The notes beneath the pieces are model-generated. The model was not told the DNA's origin. It ran no database searches and was given only the letters and a program-made list of their open reading frames with translations. This document shows, one piece after another, positions 21,335 to 35,355 of a stretch of DNA of 64,000 nt (position 1 is the stretch's first letter; every line of letters starts with the position of its first letter). Source of the stretch: Cladobotryum mycophilum (taxonomy: Eukaryota > Ascomycota > Sordariomycetes > Hypocreales > Hypocreaceae). The stretch spans positions 2,604,001-2,668,000 of the forward strand of contig JAVFKD010000016.1 of NCBI GenBank assembly GCA_036429605.1, written 5' to 3'. A program made the translations under genes and the position numbers.

Positions 21335-22967
21335 TGTGAATGTGTTGTTTTTGTTGTATGTGCAAGGTGGGGTGAGGGTGCTGAGTATCTAGAGAGATGA
21401 GAGCGAGGTGGGATGACGAGGCAACCTTTGAAGAGGCACTCGCAGCTGGGTAAGAAGTCGTTCTTGTAGTTGAGAGAGCTGAAAGTATGGATGAGATGAG
21501 ATGTAGATTGTCGATGAGGGGCAGTAGATATATATCTATGACTTGTAGATGAGTGATGAACAATCGTTGTACGAAGCTGGCTATGCTGGGAATGGGAAGA
21601 TGGGAGGACGACTTGGTTAAATACTAGATGGCCGGATATCTCAGAGTCTCTGGAAGCTCTTGTATGCAGAGAGACCCTTGGCTTTGCAGGGCTGCATGGG
21701 TCAGGCCTCATGGCTCGTGAAGCCCAGCAAGGCTCGTGCTAATTAGCGTTATTCTTCGTCGGGCAGGGGGTGGTGACAAGCCCTCCCGCCCATGTCTATG
21801 GATTTGACGGTTTGGACGATCTGTGTAAAAGCGTAGGTACGTACCTTTTTGCCTGTCGGTCGGGGGTGTGTCAGTGTGTCTCTGTTGTCTGCACGCGGCG
21901 GATCTGGGTGCTGTCGCTTCTCGCCAGGGGTGTGAATGTTGAAGGATGGGTGGGTGTTGGGGTGGGATGGATCCATGGATGCCAAAGGGTGGCGTGTATC
22001 AAGTGAAGCGGGTGCGGAGCGGGGCATGTAGAGGGGGTGTGCTGCTTTCCATCATAATGATGGTGTGTAAATAGATAGCTTGGAGCAGCAACCAGGAGCA
22101 GGAACACACCTGGGCGCTCGGGGGGAAGTACTTTTATTAGTGCCTGGATTTTTCTGGTACGTACCCCCACATGGACTCTCGCAACAGAGAAGGACACACG
22201 CAAAGGTACCTACTCAGTCTCTGGCGCACTGGTACTGACACCCAGTTACTTCACACACTCACACTCAACGATACTTTTTAGTTGGAAAGGGGGTTAAGTC
22301 AACCCAAAAAAATTTGCCCACTTTTAGAAACACAACCCACTTTTGGCAGGCATTCTGTTTCGCCCTCTGTCTATCACTCCCCCAAAGTACCAGCGTACTC
22401 GCACTCTCTTTTCTTGCGCTGCCACCACCACCACCACCCACCTACTTCTCCCTACTCTATTAACGTATTTTACTTGTATGGCTACTGAACGGTCTCCATC
22501 CAAACCAACCCCTCCGTCCCGACAGTCGTCCAACTCCGTACGGCGACCTCTCTGGTTGGTTAGCGAGAGCCGACGCAGAGAACGGTCTCCGGGGGAATTG
22601 TTGGACCTGTCCGCCGCCTGTTGACGAATGCCCCCAGAGTACCTAGTATGTAGTGCTGTCGTCATAGGGCTGCTCCCTCCTTTCTTTCTTTTTGTTTGTT
22701 TTGCCATGATATTCCATCGTAGATCTACAACTCTTGGTAAATTCCAAATCCATGATTCCTTTCTCGAATCATTTCACCCAGATAGGTGCAGCTAGCTTTG
22801 GAACCACTTCCTTTCTGCTCAGAAGGATCTCGCCCAAGCAAAGGGTCCACATGCCATTTCTATCACAGAGAGGTAGGAATGAGCCTTGGGATTGGTCAAA
22901 GGCCAGCATATTGCACTTTACTACGGATGCACGGAACGTGTTCCAAATGATAGTCGCCGTACAGCGT

Positions 22968-22995
22968 GCTTGCTTGCTTGCTTGCTTGCTTGCTT
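22968..22995 (+). repeat. (GCTT)7 microsatellite
   Basis: Seven perfect tetranucleotide units in the 20 kb gene-free region. Confidence 0.9.
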
Positions 22996-25900
22996 GACCG
23001 TTTGTTCCCCCGGTTTTCTCTCTCTTTCTCCCTCTCGCTCTCCCTCCCTCCCTTTTCCACGTAGAATCCGGTTAACCCGGCAAATTCCAGGCCGGAGGCG
23101 AGGTACCATCGCTTGATTCAGCACGTTCGAAAGTGCTTCCCTTCTCGAATCGTGTGAGCTTCTCGAACGAGGGGCAGGTAACTTGGAACGTCGGCTCAAA
23201 ACATGGGTCAAGCAGGCCACAAGGCCACCCCTCCATAAAATCCCCCAATCGCTACCAGCACCGCACGGTTCACATCATGGGCGATGCGTCTTCCCTCGTC
23301 CATGGACTGGGACTGGGTCCGGAAACTTTGTGAGGTAGTACGTGAGTACCTGGCAGCCCACACCCAGGTTGACCAGGAGTAAGTGGCAGGAAAGAGACTG
23401 CGAAAGCAAGCCATTGAGAAGTGACAAATGGCGGAGACAACACTTCCGGGTGGCTGTAAGTGCTCCGTATGGCATGGCTAACTTTGTTTGATACACCTTG
23501 TCGACGCAATATGCAGTCAACGTGCATCTTAATATCGAGCAAAATAGCATCAAATTAAGCGCCTAGCTAACCCGTAACTGACAGCGTTGATTTTTTTGGT
23601 TCCCAATCGTGACAAGAAGAAAAAAGTAGTCTTGCGGTTTATCCTGTAATTTAATACGGTTTTGTTTTATTTTGGTTGGTTTTTTTTTTTTTGCTACCAT
23701 CGTCGAATAAAGCTTGATTTGGTAATTGTGGCGTTTCACAAGACTATTACCAAAAGGGTTGACTTTCCAAGTTCGTTTCTTCACGGGACTTGCACGATTA
23801 AGGATCTCATATTGGAATAGGGTCGACAGTAGTCACTCGATTCAATTGCACCTTGGCTTTGTCAGTCAGTCTCACAGACCACGAGTTTAACGACAAGTTA
23901 ACGATAGCCTCGTAAGGCAAAGAGTTGAAAGGCAGAAGGCAGACGGGACAGGCCTCCCGGCACTTACTTGCCTGGCTGTATTGGCCGCTTAATTGGTCGG
24001 CTCGTTTAATTTTGTCTTTTGCATTTGGTCGATAGATACAGCCTTTTCCAGCATTAGTTCAAGATTAAGCACAGAGCCATGTAGTGCAGGGACGGCCATT
24101 CATGCCCTTGGTCGGTAAAGCGCATGAAACGCTGGTGTCCTCCATGTCCATGTCGAAAGGGAAAAAAGACTATGGCTATTAATTACTATGGCTATGACTG
24201 CATTCACGGATCTTTTGGGCCCCGGTTGGCAGTGCCAATTCTACTCGACGTGAAATTCAGCCTAGTTTGGGGAGCCCTTGGAGAGAGAAGACACAGAGAG
24301 AGAGCCCTGGGAAGCTCTCTTTGGTGGCCCTTTTTTTTTAGGGTGCCCTTTTAGAGGCCATGCACGTGCCACCATGCTTTGTAAGATTACTATTTTTGGG
24401 TAGTGCAGATGACAGAGAGGGGTTGTGCCCGCATAAAAAGTACGAATACAGGGCTATGATTGGCTGCAGCGTCTAACGGTTTTGCACAGCCATATTTGTG
24501 CACTGCGTACTTGGTTATTCTGGCAAGTCAGGCTTCCAATACACCAAAAATTCAAAATCTACTAGTCTCCGGCAGAGCAAAGAGCCGCGAGCAAGCGCCT
24601 GATGATGGCTTCCATAAATCAACTTGGCTTCCATCCTCTTGCTGTTGTTTTTTGCCCCCAAACTAGTAGTCGTAAATACACGCCTTTCAGTGAGGAGAAG
24701 GAAGAAAAATATGGCTTAAAGTTTCGTTTATTGTATCCACATATCTTGCATCTGACAATGGAATTAGCCGCAACAACTTGATCCGCAATATGCCCGGTTC
24801 TAGGTATTGAACTTTTGTTTCGATGGCGTTGAGAAACACTGGCAAAAACAACGCTTCGCCACCGCCAGCTTTTCTTCCTTGCCTATCTTTAGCTTAAGGA
24901 GAGAGAGAGAGAGAGTCACGCAACCAAGTCGAGTCTCTTATCGATAGGCATACAAGTTTTGCTCCGAATAGTATCACACACACACACACATACACACAGG
25001 CCAGGCCTGCCTACCAGCCCCGCGCCCTTTGCGTGTCGAAAAAGCTCTGTCGCTAGTAAGCTATGGAGACTTTTTTTTTGTTACAGACTCCAACATGCGC
25101 CCTCACACCACCAAAAAGACCCGCACAAGATTTCTTGCGCACATTTGTAAATGATACTCCCATGTGGTCCAACGGGGTGGTCTTGCGACAGCTGATCGTC
25201 CTGTTGAGTAATTATGGAGCCCATATAGAAAGCCGAGCTTGCGAAGACTCCGAAGTGGCCGTTTCATTTCATCATCACACGGTATCAATTTGCCGGCATG
25301 TCAAGATCGTCTTAACTCCATACTAAATCCATAGAGCACGTTTTCCATTCCCCCTTGCACGGCACATGTGTACATGTGTGTCTGGAGTAACCTGCTTGCA
25401 ATGTCTATGAATACACGGAACGGGACAGGTTGTAGTCTACATACTCCGTACACCTCACCACATCCGTTTTGCAACGGGTCCTGGCCACCACCACGACCGG
25501 GAATTGCATCCTCTGATAGGTTCAAGATTGTGGGCGGCCGTTGAATAGACGTATGATGCTTTGTTCGGTTCCCATGGCGTCGGGACAAAGTAAAGCTTCC
25601 CACCCCCAACCATCACGTTTACAAAGGGGGGAAGGAGATGAGAGGGGACCCAGACAAAGACCCACGTTCCCTTCCGTCGCATAACAATTTAAAATAAAAA
25701 AGAACTGCGAGAGCCGTGGTAGCAATCGTTTTTTGTCATCATTCGTTCAGGGGCCCCCTAGGCGGTCCCAGCCAATGGGCCTGCTTCCCTACCCGTCGGG
25801 ACACCAATCTGCCACATGCCCACATACTGCCGAGCCTCCCACTCAGCCCTACTATCCCAACGATATGGCACACGGAGGCGGATGGTCCGTCTGATGGTCC

Positions 25901-28900
25901 CGGTTGGGTGGCAGCGCTCACACACACTTCACGCTCTCTCACACACTCACGCACGCAAGGCGTAAAGTATGTAGTTTATGTACAGTACCTAACCTAGCAT
26001 GAGACGCGCAGCAAGGAGGGACGGGAAAACTACAGCAAAGTTACATACACGGCACGCATGTGCGGGCAGAAAAAGCAACTAAAAACGAAGAAGAAGAAGA
26101 AGAAGAAAACAAAGAATACCACCCAGGATCTCATTGTCTTCTTCTGCCTTGGATCGAAAACTCGCTAGGAAATAAGTGCGGTAGCGGCAGGCCTCCCCCT
26201 TCAGCTCTTGTTCCCGAAAGGGCCATAAAAATCGAAACCAACGGGTCGGAATCAGAGACATGCAAGACAAGGGCGGGCGTGCGGAAGGAATGAAAGTTCT
26301 CATTCTTGTTTTACTGCGGGAGATTTGATCGAGCCGCAGTCGTGGTTCCAATCGAGAGGCAAGGAAGGTATCGAAGAAGTTGTGCCCGATGCACACTACA
26401 CATCCCCCTAAGCAAGCCAATTCCAGTCCATCAGCCACCGACGCACTGCCGCGCCCTGGTTAAGGGTGGTTTGAAAGGATGAAACTAAGCTAAGAGGCAT
26501 GATTGATAACGTTGGTGGAAGTGGTGGTAGCGGTAGTGGTGGTGGTGTTTGGTTGGTGGTGTTTAGATAGTTGGTGATGACTGATGACTGGAATCACGTT
26601 TCCATATTGAGAAGATATTTGCGACCGATGTGGGCATATCTAATTGTAGCTTCGGCACTAACATGGTTTCAAGTTAAGTTTTCGCATGATTAAAATTCTA
26701 GGCAGATACTAGTTACCTGTAATCATCATATGCTGTGTTATGCAACCCAAGGCCTTCGGCTTGAGAATAGGGTAGGTGGTGGGTGGTGGTGTGATGGTCG
26801 GGCGATCAATGAAAATGCTACAAGCAAGCATTACAGTGCCTTGGCAGCATTATGTCATCTACGGGGGGGGGTCCCCTCGCGCGCGGTTGTATTAAAAAGG
26901 AAACGTTCATCGTCAGAAGCCGACTTGAAACGGTTGCCCAATACAGAATGTCGTCTATGCTCTCACACCGGAAATATCCGTCACCCATGTGGCTCGTAGA
27001 TGAAATCTTCATTAAAAATACGTATCATCAAACACTCTCCGCGTGCACGTTTACCCAACCAATCTATTGGGAATCATGGCGGATAACCGGCACCCTGGAA
27101 TAGTGGCAAAGGGCTTGCTTTGAAACCCGGCTCGGTTGGATACCGAAAATGAAGAAAGCTGTTGGATGAAACGGAGAAACCAACAACGTGTTTGTTTCTT
27201 TTTTGGGGATGCGTGTAAGTGGATTTCTTTTTCTCCAGATTTCCCGCTGGAAGGGGGAGACAAAAAACGGGCGATGTTTTGGTGTTGGTGGCGGTGGTAG
27301 TGACATGTTTTTTCTTTCTTTCTTTATTTCTTTGCCTGCTTGCTGCTGCTGTTGGTGGCGGCAAGACTCGCATAGCGCTGGAATACAACATCATCTTCTT
27401 GGTACGTGCTTGCGGAACTTTGGAAGGGAACGATAACGATAAACATGGACGTACGTAGTAGTATAACGGGGCTCGTGGAACTAAATTCCGGTGGATATCT
27501 TTTTGATGCCGCTGGATGCCGCTCAAGCTTGCATCCCGCAACACCCGCAGCTCTTCTGCACGAAATAATTATGATGAACGGCGACCTCCTGTGCGGTGCT
27601 ATCAAATTGCGCGGCGGGGAGAACCTTGTACCGGTCCCCACTCTCTCCCCCTTCAATTCATTCAAACCTGTCAAAAGTTCAAGGGGAGGAGGGAGAGAGG
27701 GAGACTCGACGAGCCAGGTCAGGCCAGCCTTGTCCCTCCTCCTTCTTCCTTGACATTGCGTTGCGGTCCCCCGGTCGTGCGGCTATTACCCGGATCCTCT
27801 CCATTGGGAACTTGCATGAGGACTGGGGGGCATCCTGAGCGCCCAATCCTGGTCCGCAGCGACAGCCGCCTTGTCTCTTGAGACTTGAGACTCGAGACTC
27901 GGGGGCGAGCCCTATTGTTAAGCCTTGCGAGCCCATGTGGCCATGCTCATTCCCATTATACCTGTACTTGCTGCATAACCACACCCTCGTAGTACGTCCC
28001 CGCCTGTCATTTTCTCTCTCCCTTTTCTTCTCTTTTGCTCCACAGGGTGGGATAGGCCCAAGTACCCATGACCTGTTGAGAAAAATAATAACGGGGCCCT
28101 TGATGTTTACTACTCCCGGCCAAGAAAGAACTGTGTGATGGTATGGAGAGAGAAGGCGAGCAAGCAAGCGAGAGATTTCTACCAGGTAGGGGGAGAGAGC
28201 AAGTTACGAGAAAGAACCAGGCAGGTCCCTTGACTCCCCAGGAATGTTTCGATTCGATAGATTGTGAACGGCGGTCTAGCTAGCACGTACGATCCCCATC
28301 TTAAACCCCAACCAACTTACTCGTACAAGGGCCTAGAGATGGATTCTGTCGTCTATCAAATTTCCTAAACGCCAGTTTGCGCTCGGGAGATGGCCGAGTA
28401 CCTCGCATTTTTGCATCTCCCGCCCAATTGGACGACATCACCAACTCCCCGCACTCCTCGCTCTCCGGATTTGGGGTGGCCGGAGCTTCGTCCGCTTGTA
28501 CTTTGTGACTTCGTATGCCCGAGTGAGGTTTTGTGTGAGTTTGAGTAAGTTACCAGCTTGAGTTGCATGTCTTGGCCAAGTCCCCTCGCCTCGCCTCACT
28601 CCCCCAGCTGTTGGTTCATTGCGTTGACGAGTTGGGAAGAGAGGGCCCTTGACAATACCTAACCTACTGCTACGGTAGTACAGGACCTATACCACAACCA
28701 GGTTGGTATGCCATGTACGAGTAAATGTATGTACTCACTTTTGGCCCATCGGCGAACAAATCTTGGTACCGGCCGATTAGCCGTTTACTTTTTGGATCCA
28801 AGGGGGTTGGCTAGCACAGGCAAGATGGAAAGAAAAAAGTAACACGACACATAATGGCATGGTATGCGCAGCAAGCGGTGGAGACCTTTGGGAAATCCGA

Positions 28901-31553
28901 AAATCCAAGACAAGTGTTCTAGGTTCCTACGATGAAAGAAGAAAAATGACGTTCACGTGTGCTGCACGGTTAAAGATAGAGGTCTTAGGGTCGCCAATGG
29001 GATTTCCCATTGTGCCGTATTGGCGTGCAGATTGTTTTACATGTAGAACATACCTCAAGGTGTGTGTCTACGGTACAGCGCAGCGCAGCACAGCACAGCG
29101 TAGTCCTACAGATAACATCCAACCTAACTGGAGGTTGTATGCAACTTTTCTGTAGGTTCCGTGTGTGAGTGCTGCGCTGTACTGCACTGCGTCGTGTATT
29201 GCGTGTGCCCGTGTCAAGTCCATGGATTTGCGACAACGAATGGAGTGGGAGTGGGTGGAAATTCCGGGCATGGGACCTTTTCATCCGTGAATCCCAGGAG
29301 GTCCTTTGCGAGACGGTCTCTTTTTGTCCCCAAATTACCATGCTCATTGGCACCCTTTCTTTCATTTTTGGTCAAAGGTAAACGGCCTAAAAGGGATTCG
29401 TCATTCACCACCCACCGAAAGTAGCATATTGACAACGTGTGCTCCTGCAGGTGCCGGCGCTCATCTCAGCCTTATACTCGTATATCTTTCTTTTTTTTTT
29501 TTTTTTTGCTACTACTTGTAGGTAGTATGAGTAGGTACTTAGAAAGTCACTTTGTACACGTCCTAAAGAGGAATGATGGCATCATCTTTTAGAGTCCGTC
29601 CTAACCTTCCCCCTTTTTTTTTACCTGCCGTATGGTAACTTTTTTAAGGTTCTCACTTGGCGACGGTGACGATGTGCCTTGGCTTGCACGTTGCTCTGTT
29701 TTGCTTTGCTCAGGTCCTCTCCCCCATCACCTACCACCCATCAACCCTGGTTGAGGCACGATGTCATGTTCGTTCGCCTGGAAAACACGGCAGGACATCA
29801 GAACAAAACAAAAAAAGAAAAGAAAAATAACGCGAGACAGCGGGAGAGACGGCAGGGTATCCCGCCCTCGCCTGTTGCTACTGTTTGACCAGGCCAGCGT
29901 GCCGGGTCTAGAAAAGAAAATAATTCATCAGATAAATTCAAATCACATGGCCCAATACGGCAAACACTTGGGTAGCATTGGGAAGGGATGAGAAGCAATC
30001 CCATATGCCCCTCCCCCTCTCCACCCCATGTACCAGGGATTGGCACAGGCATGGAGATGTTGCATCGGTAGTACGTATCTAATTTTCTCTCGCATTTACG
30101 AACCACCCTTGCTTGATTCGATACGGGGCGTCTAATTTGGAGACCAGGGGGAGAAAATGACATGAGAAAGAAAGAAAGAAAAAAATTACTAGAGGCCTGT
30201 ACAGAAAATGAGAGACGCGACTCAGAGATTTGCTGCTCCATGATTTCTTCATGAGATCCGATCACAACCACCGGATTGGATAGACATGATTGCTGCCGGA
30301 CCCACAATCCGAAGTCAGTGCACACTTTTTGGTGTCTCCCGGAAAGACTTTGAGGCTTTTGGAGAAACATACTTGTAGAATGGAATATGAAGAAGCAACG
30401 GTGGCGAGACAAGACAAGGCAGGACAAGACAAGAAGAAACTATGTAACTTGGGGGTCAAATTGAGATGAGAGCTTGGCCTCCGTTTCTTTCCTTTGCCTG
30501 CCCCGTCGACCAAAATTTCTAGGGCAGGACTCCGGACGAACGTTACGTATGTCTATCCATGCCTACATAATGTGAGTGCGTTTATGTACATCCGCCATAC
30601 ACCAAAAAAAATCCCAACGCCTTAGACATGCGTCCGAACGGACGTGCGTGCGTATGGAGTCCGCGGAGAACAAAGCTGCTCAAATTTGACTTATATCCGA
30701 CGACCCCGTTTCGTCCGTTTATGCCGTAATTAGGACTTTATCATGTTCTCTTTAGGGCGCGGTCATTTGTAAGAAGGAGAAGGGGGGAAAAGAGTCATTG
30801 ACGACTCGGCAGCAAAAGACCCTGTGTGATGCTATATTTACGAACAAAACAGTTCTATACCTGGCTCGCCAATGTTTTTCTCCAATTACCAATAAATTTC
30901 AAAGAAAATGGCGTTGAGCCACTCACGTCTCCAATTGGGGAATCCCAAGTCGGCCAAGGCATCTTGGAAGGATCCAATGGCTGGGCCTAACCTCAACGGT
31001 CGTCCGGCTGGGTTTTGGGGGCCAGCCGGTGGAGGCGGGGGCCCGTCAACTCTACTGGGCCTAGTCTGTTCTGAGTATTTGCAAAAGCAGTAAACCGTGA
31101 AAGAAAGGAAAAAAGGTCACAGGTCGGAGTGGGGGGAAGGAGGTCCGACCAATCGTCGTGCGGAGAGTAGGAAAATGGGCTAAATTTCGCATTCGCTATC
31201 ACGTGCCCCTTCTTCCTGGGTTCTGGTGTGGTTGAGGTTTTTGGAATTCTGTATTTCATACATGCGCCCCGGGGAGTGAATGTTGAAAACTGTCTCTTGC
31301 AGACGCCGCAGACGCAATCATGCTCTTGCCACGCCCTCGTGGATTGATCGACATGTACGTTCTAGTACATTGCATGTACAAATATGGAGCTTGGTCTTCG
31401 CTCGTACGATTCGAGAAGTAAAACGGCGGACATGCAGACAGGAAATTATACGACACCATACAATCAATCAATATGTTTCGCTTTACTCATGCTGGGGGGA
31501 GGTGGAGGGCCAGGCAAAGGAGAGAGGGCGCGGTGTGTGTGTACATACCTACC

Positions 31554-31561
<8 letters not shown>

Positions 31562-31585
<24 letters not shown>
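31562..31585 (+). repeat. (TG)12 microsatellite
   Basis: Twelve perfect TG units followed by GCGTGCGTACGTG. Confidence 0.9.
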
Positions 31586-31831
31586 CGTGCGTACGTGTGC
31601 CTCGAATAATGCCCTGCTCAAGCGCAAAGATGGGTACGCAATCTAGAGCTGGCGACGAAGGTATCCTGAAGCACCACAGCCAGTTTCCATTGGTTGACAG
31701 TGATATCGTCATGCATCTTAGAGTTTCGGGCACCTTGTTTCAGAGGAAGAAGAGGAGGATGTGATGGTGGTGGTAGTGGTGGTGGCCATTGCCTGGCACT
31801 GGGGAGCACAGCATTGAGACGACAAGCAGGC

Positions 31832-31857
31832 AAAAAAAAAAAAAAAAAAAAAAAAAA
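31832..31857 (+). repeat. A26 homopolymer
   Basis: Longest A run in the window. No target-site duplication or retroposed body was recognised next to it. Confidence 0.9.
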
Positions 31858-32966
31858 GTCGCGCTTGATTGTCGGGCTCACACCGGTTCATCTTGGTGCA
31901 ATGCCCGACCCGGAACGTCGTTCGGTACTTGAATTCACGCTGTAGGGCTGGGTAACGAGCTACCTGCGAGCCATGGAAGATTGACCTAAAGAGGACATGC
32001 CGCAGAGTGGCCGAGCTGCTGTGGCCACTTGTACAGAGCAAGTCGAGTTGACCCGCAGAAGCACATCAAAACGACGTGCCCAATGCACCTCACATTCGAA
32101 TGCTGTTCCAGCGGTGAGTCTATCAATTAATTGATGGCTTCGGCGATGCCGAGCGGGACGCTGTGCAGCGGGCGCCCGCTCTGCGGGACAGAGACAAGGG
32201 CGTCACTGGACAACACCATCAAGGGCACATCAATCGCCTTTGATTGGCTGCCCTGGCTAATGCCCTGGCTCGACCATGGCTCTCTACCCTGGCACGAGTC
32301 TGCTGGTCTTGCTGGGACGTCATTATCCACTGCCTTCAGCCCTACCATCCGTCCACCCCCTCCCCCTCCCCTTGGAAAAGCAGTGCGCAGATTGGTAGAA
32401 GCAAGGGCAAGGCAGGCAAGGCAAGGCACTTTTCTGCTTGTCTCTTTCGCTCTCGATTTGTGTGTCTCTTTCTGCTCAAGGGTCCCTTCCAAAGTGTCCA
32501 CCATCTCCCTCCCCGGGTCGAACCCCCTCCTGGGAAGCAAATCAACACCCATGTTTATGCCAGGACCGTTTGATTTTCCAACGAGGATGCCAGGTCCCCA
32601 TCTCCATGGATTGCTTTGGCGTCAACCTATGATTGGATGCGTCGCTTAGACTTGACTTGTCTCAAAATAATGGTGTGGTGCCAGAGATTCGGCGAGCAGG
32701 CAAGGACCCCCAGCTTCGTCCAGAAGAAGCTCGCCCCAGATCCTCTTCCCCGAAGGCTCTCGCCCTTCTTCTCTGGCTGTCGCTCAAACAAAAACGTTTT
32801 AAGAAAAGGGAAGGGAAGGGGGAAGAAAGGGGAGACGGATGACTTGCTGGCATCGCCGAAGCATAACTGGGGCTTTCTTGGCACGACCTATAACCAGGAC
32901 TTTGATATTAATGAAGGGGTGGGTAGAGAGAGGGCGAGAGGAAGAGAAGGAAAAAAGTTCCATATT

Positions 32967-32998
32967 GCTTCTAGGCTTCTAGGCTTCTAGGCTTCTAG
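32967..32998 (+). repeat. GCTTCTAG x4 tandem repeat
   Basis: Four perfect 8-bp units, intergenic. Confidence 0.9.
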
Positions 32999-33871
32999 GC
33001 TTTTGGATGGATATTTGCTTCTTGTCGCCTACATGGGGAGAGAAAAGGCCAAGCCAAGTGAAAACAAAACAAAAAAGTCAACGGTACGTACCTATCACAG
33101 AAGGCCCCGTCACCAAAACAAAAACAAAAAAAAACACCCAAGCAGCATTCAAGCATGATCAAGCCCATCCCAATCACATCGCCAAAACAAGCACTCGACC
33201 CAGCCTGCAGGAGCCGGCGCCAAAGCTTGTTCAACCCCAAGACCCAAGTCGTCCTCCAAACACCCTGGCTGCGTTTTTGGGGGAGACCGGCCGCCGCCAA
33301 CCAAGAACCCACCCACCCACATTCCTCGTCACTCATGCACATACACTCAACAACCACATGCCGTGCAACCCGTCAAGCCCGTTTCCTTTTGGCTGGATTC
33401 GCAAAGCCTCGTCATGCATACTGCTGATTGGTGGATTTTCGATATGCAGGCCGCCACCTAGATGGCCGCCAGTCCGAGTGTGCCACCCTGGTCGACCGCC
33501 CTTTTTCAGTACTAAACCTTGGATTTTGCGGGAGAAAAGGCGGGATGGGCGCCGCCCCCAGCGGACGCGCCTCTGCTGTGCTTGCAGGACAGTGGAGGGC
33601 AATGATTGTATCGCTGCTGCTGCTTGCTGCTTCTGCTTGCAGCCTCCATTCCACTGGCTTCTGTGCCTGCTGCTGTGGCCCCCTAGTACTGGCCCCCCTC
33701 CCCCTACCTGGACCTTCCTACACAACACACACTGCAAGTCCCCTAAAGCTTCGTGCCTCTTGCTGCTAAATCTGTGGTCCATAGCCTGGAGCTTCTCTGT
33801 GCAGTGTACGCCATCTCTATCATGTCTCGCCGAAGGCGCCCCGTAGTTTGGCTGGGCGGCGGCGGCGGCGG

Positions 33872-33896
33872 CTGTCCTGTCCTGTCCTGTCCTGTC
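33872..33896 (+). repeat. (CTGTC)5 microsatellite
   Basis: Five perfect pentanucleotide units directly after a short GGC tract. Confidence 0.9.
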
Positions 33897-35317
33897 TGCC
33901 TTTCTGTCTATCGGTTACCCTTGTCATGAACATGTCCCTGTTGTCCTTTCTGCGGCTGCGGAAGGGAGGTACAGCAACACACATTCCCAACCATCCATCC
34001 ATTCCAACTGGTCACACATACGATATCAATAATGACAATCAACACCGCCCTTCGTCATTGCATTTGTGCATATCCCGCCTCTTTCAACGTGTACACAGCC
34101 CAAATTGCACCAGTTCAGATCTCAAATGATCGGGATCGGAAAGGAGACTTGTCTCTGTTTCCAAGCATGCAGCCATTGGGAGGCAGTGTCTCGCCCACAC
34201 ACCCCTTCCCCTCCTTTCCCCCTCTATTCCATGTTTCCCCTTTGCCTTGATTTTTTTCTCTTTCTATCTCTTGTCTATTTTTTTTTATTTTTTTTTCCAT
34301 GGAACAACGTGGTTTGTCATTTGCGGGCGCATAGGCCATCCCAGTGCCGTGTCACGGGTCGCCAGCTGCGGAATGGAGTTGCATGAGAGCGTTTCGATAT
34401 ATTGGGCGCAGCTTTGTCTACTGTTTTTCCCCCTTGTAATTTTCCCTATCTGATATCAACAAGAAAAAGAAAAGGAAAGATGTATCTAACAAATGATATT
34501 TCCTTTTTCTGCCTCGCTTCTTTGCCGAGGTCTTGGGGGAGGGCAATGATTTGAGTTTCTTAACATTTATCCCACTTACACGCCATATCTAGCTTACCCT
34601 GTACCGTTGAAGCTCGATCAACGGGATGACCGCATGAAATCATCATCACCAAAGCTTGGAAGGTATGATGTTGACCACCCTCCAACCAAAAAAACAACCA
34701 TCTGCAAGTACAAGCCTTTGACGTTTCATAACTTTCGACTAATTCATTCCTTTCTGCTTCGATCAGCCCATTTGGATCCTTTCTCTTGATTGTTCTACGA
34801 GCTATCTTGACAGCCACCCACCCTCCCAGACACAATAAACCACCTTGGCACACGCAAATGTTGATTGGAGAATGGAGGGCTGGCAACGGCGTGGCGCCAG
34901 TTATTTCAGGCAGCTGCTTTCCCCGAGCTTCTAGTTGGACAGCTCGCTTCGTGAACCTATGGGCACCTCTCAAGTTGCTTGCCCCCAAGTTTGCCAAGCT
35001 CGCTTTTGCGGACGTGATGCTTGCTTTTTCCCGCTAGCATGCTTCCAGCGATCTGGTTTGAGTTGGAACAATGTCTTGCACTTTGTCCTGAACAGGAGAG
35101 AACCTGATTCCAAACCCCCAAAGTAAAATGCCACGAAATGGAGGGCTAATTGGGACGAACCCTCAGGGCGACCATCAAGGTTGTTAGCCCGGAATAACTT
35201 CTCCAACTCCCCCTACCCCAAACTAATCAAGGACCCAAGCAGACAATACCAGCCACGACGCACATTCTAGCGCCCATCGTGAACCGGAGTTTTGGGAAGG
35301 AATATCAAACCGCCAAA

Positions 35318-35355
35318 GGGGGAGGGGAGGGGGAGGGAGGGGGAGGGAGGGGGGG
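35318..35355 (+). repeat. G-quadruplex-type tract (seven G runs, single-A spacers)
   Basis: G runs of 5, 4, 5, 3, 5, 3 and 7, each separated by one A, on the plus strand. This fits the strictest intramolecular quadruplex pattern. Confidence 0.8.

Noticed and set aside
29798..30427. 209-codon minus-strand frame
   Set aside because: Low-complexity, ends in a run of Phe/Ser from a poly-purine tract; no recognisable similarity or splice structure.
32008..32018. tRNA A-box-like TGGCCGAGCTG
   Set aside because: No matching B box (GGTTCGANTCC) or acceptor-stem pairing at the right distance.
32967..32998. Tandem GCTTCTAG units as a CRISPR-like or satellite array
   Set aside because: Only four 8-bp units with no spacers in a eukaryotic genome; a simple tandem repeat.
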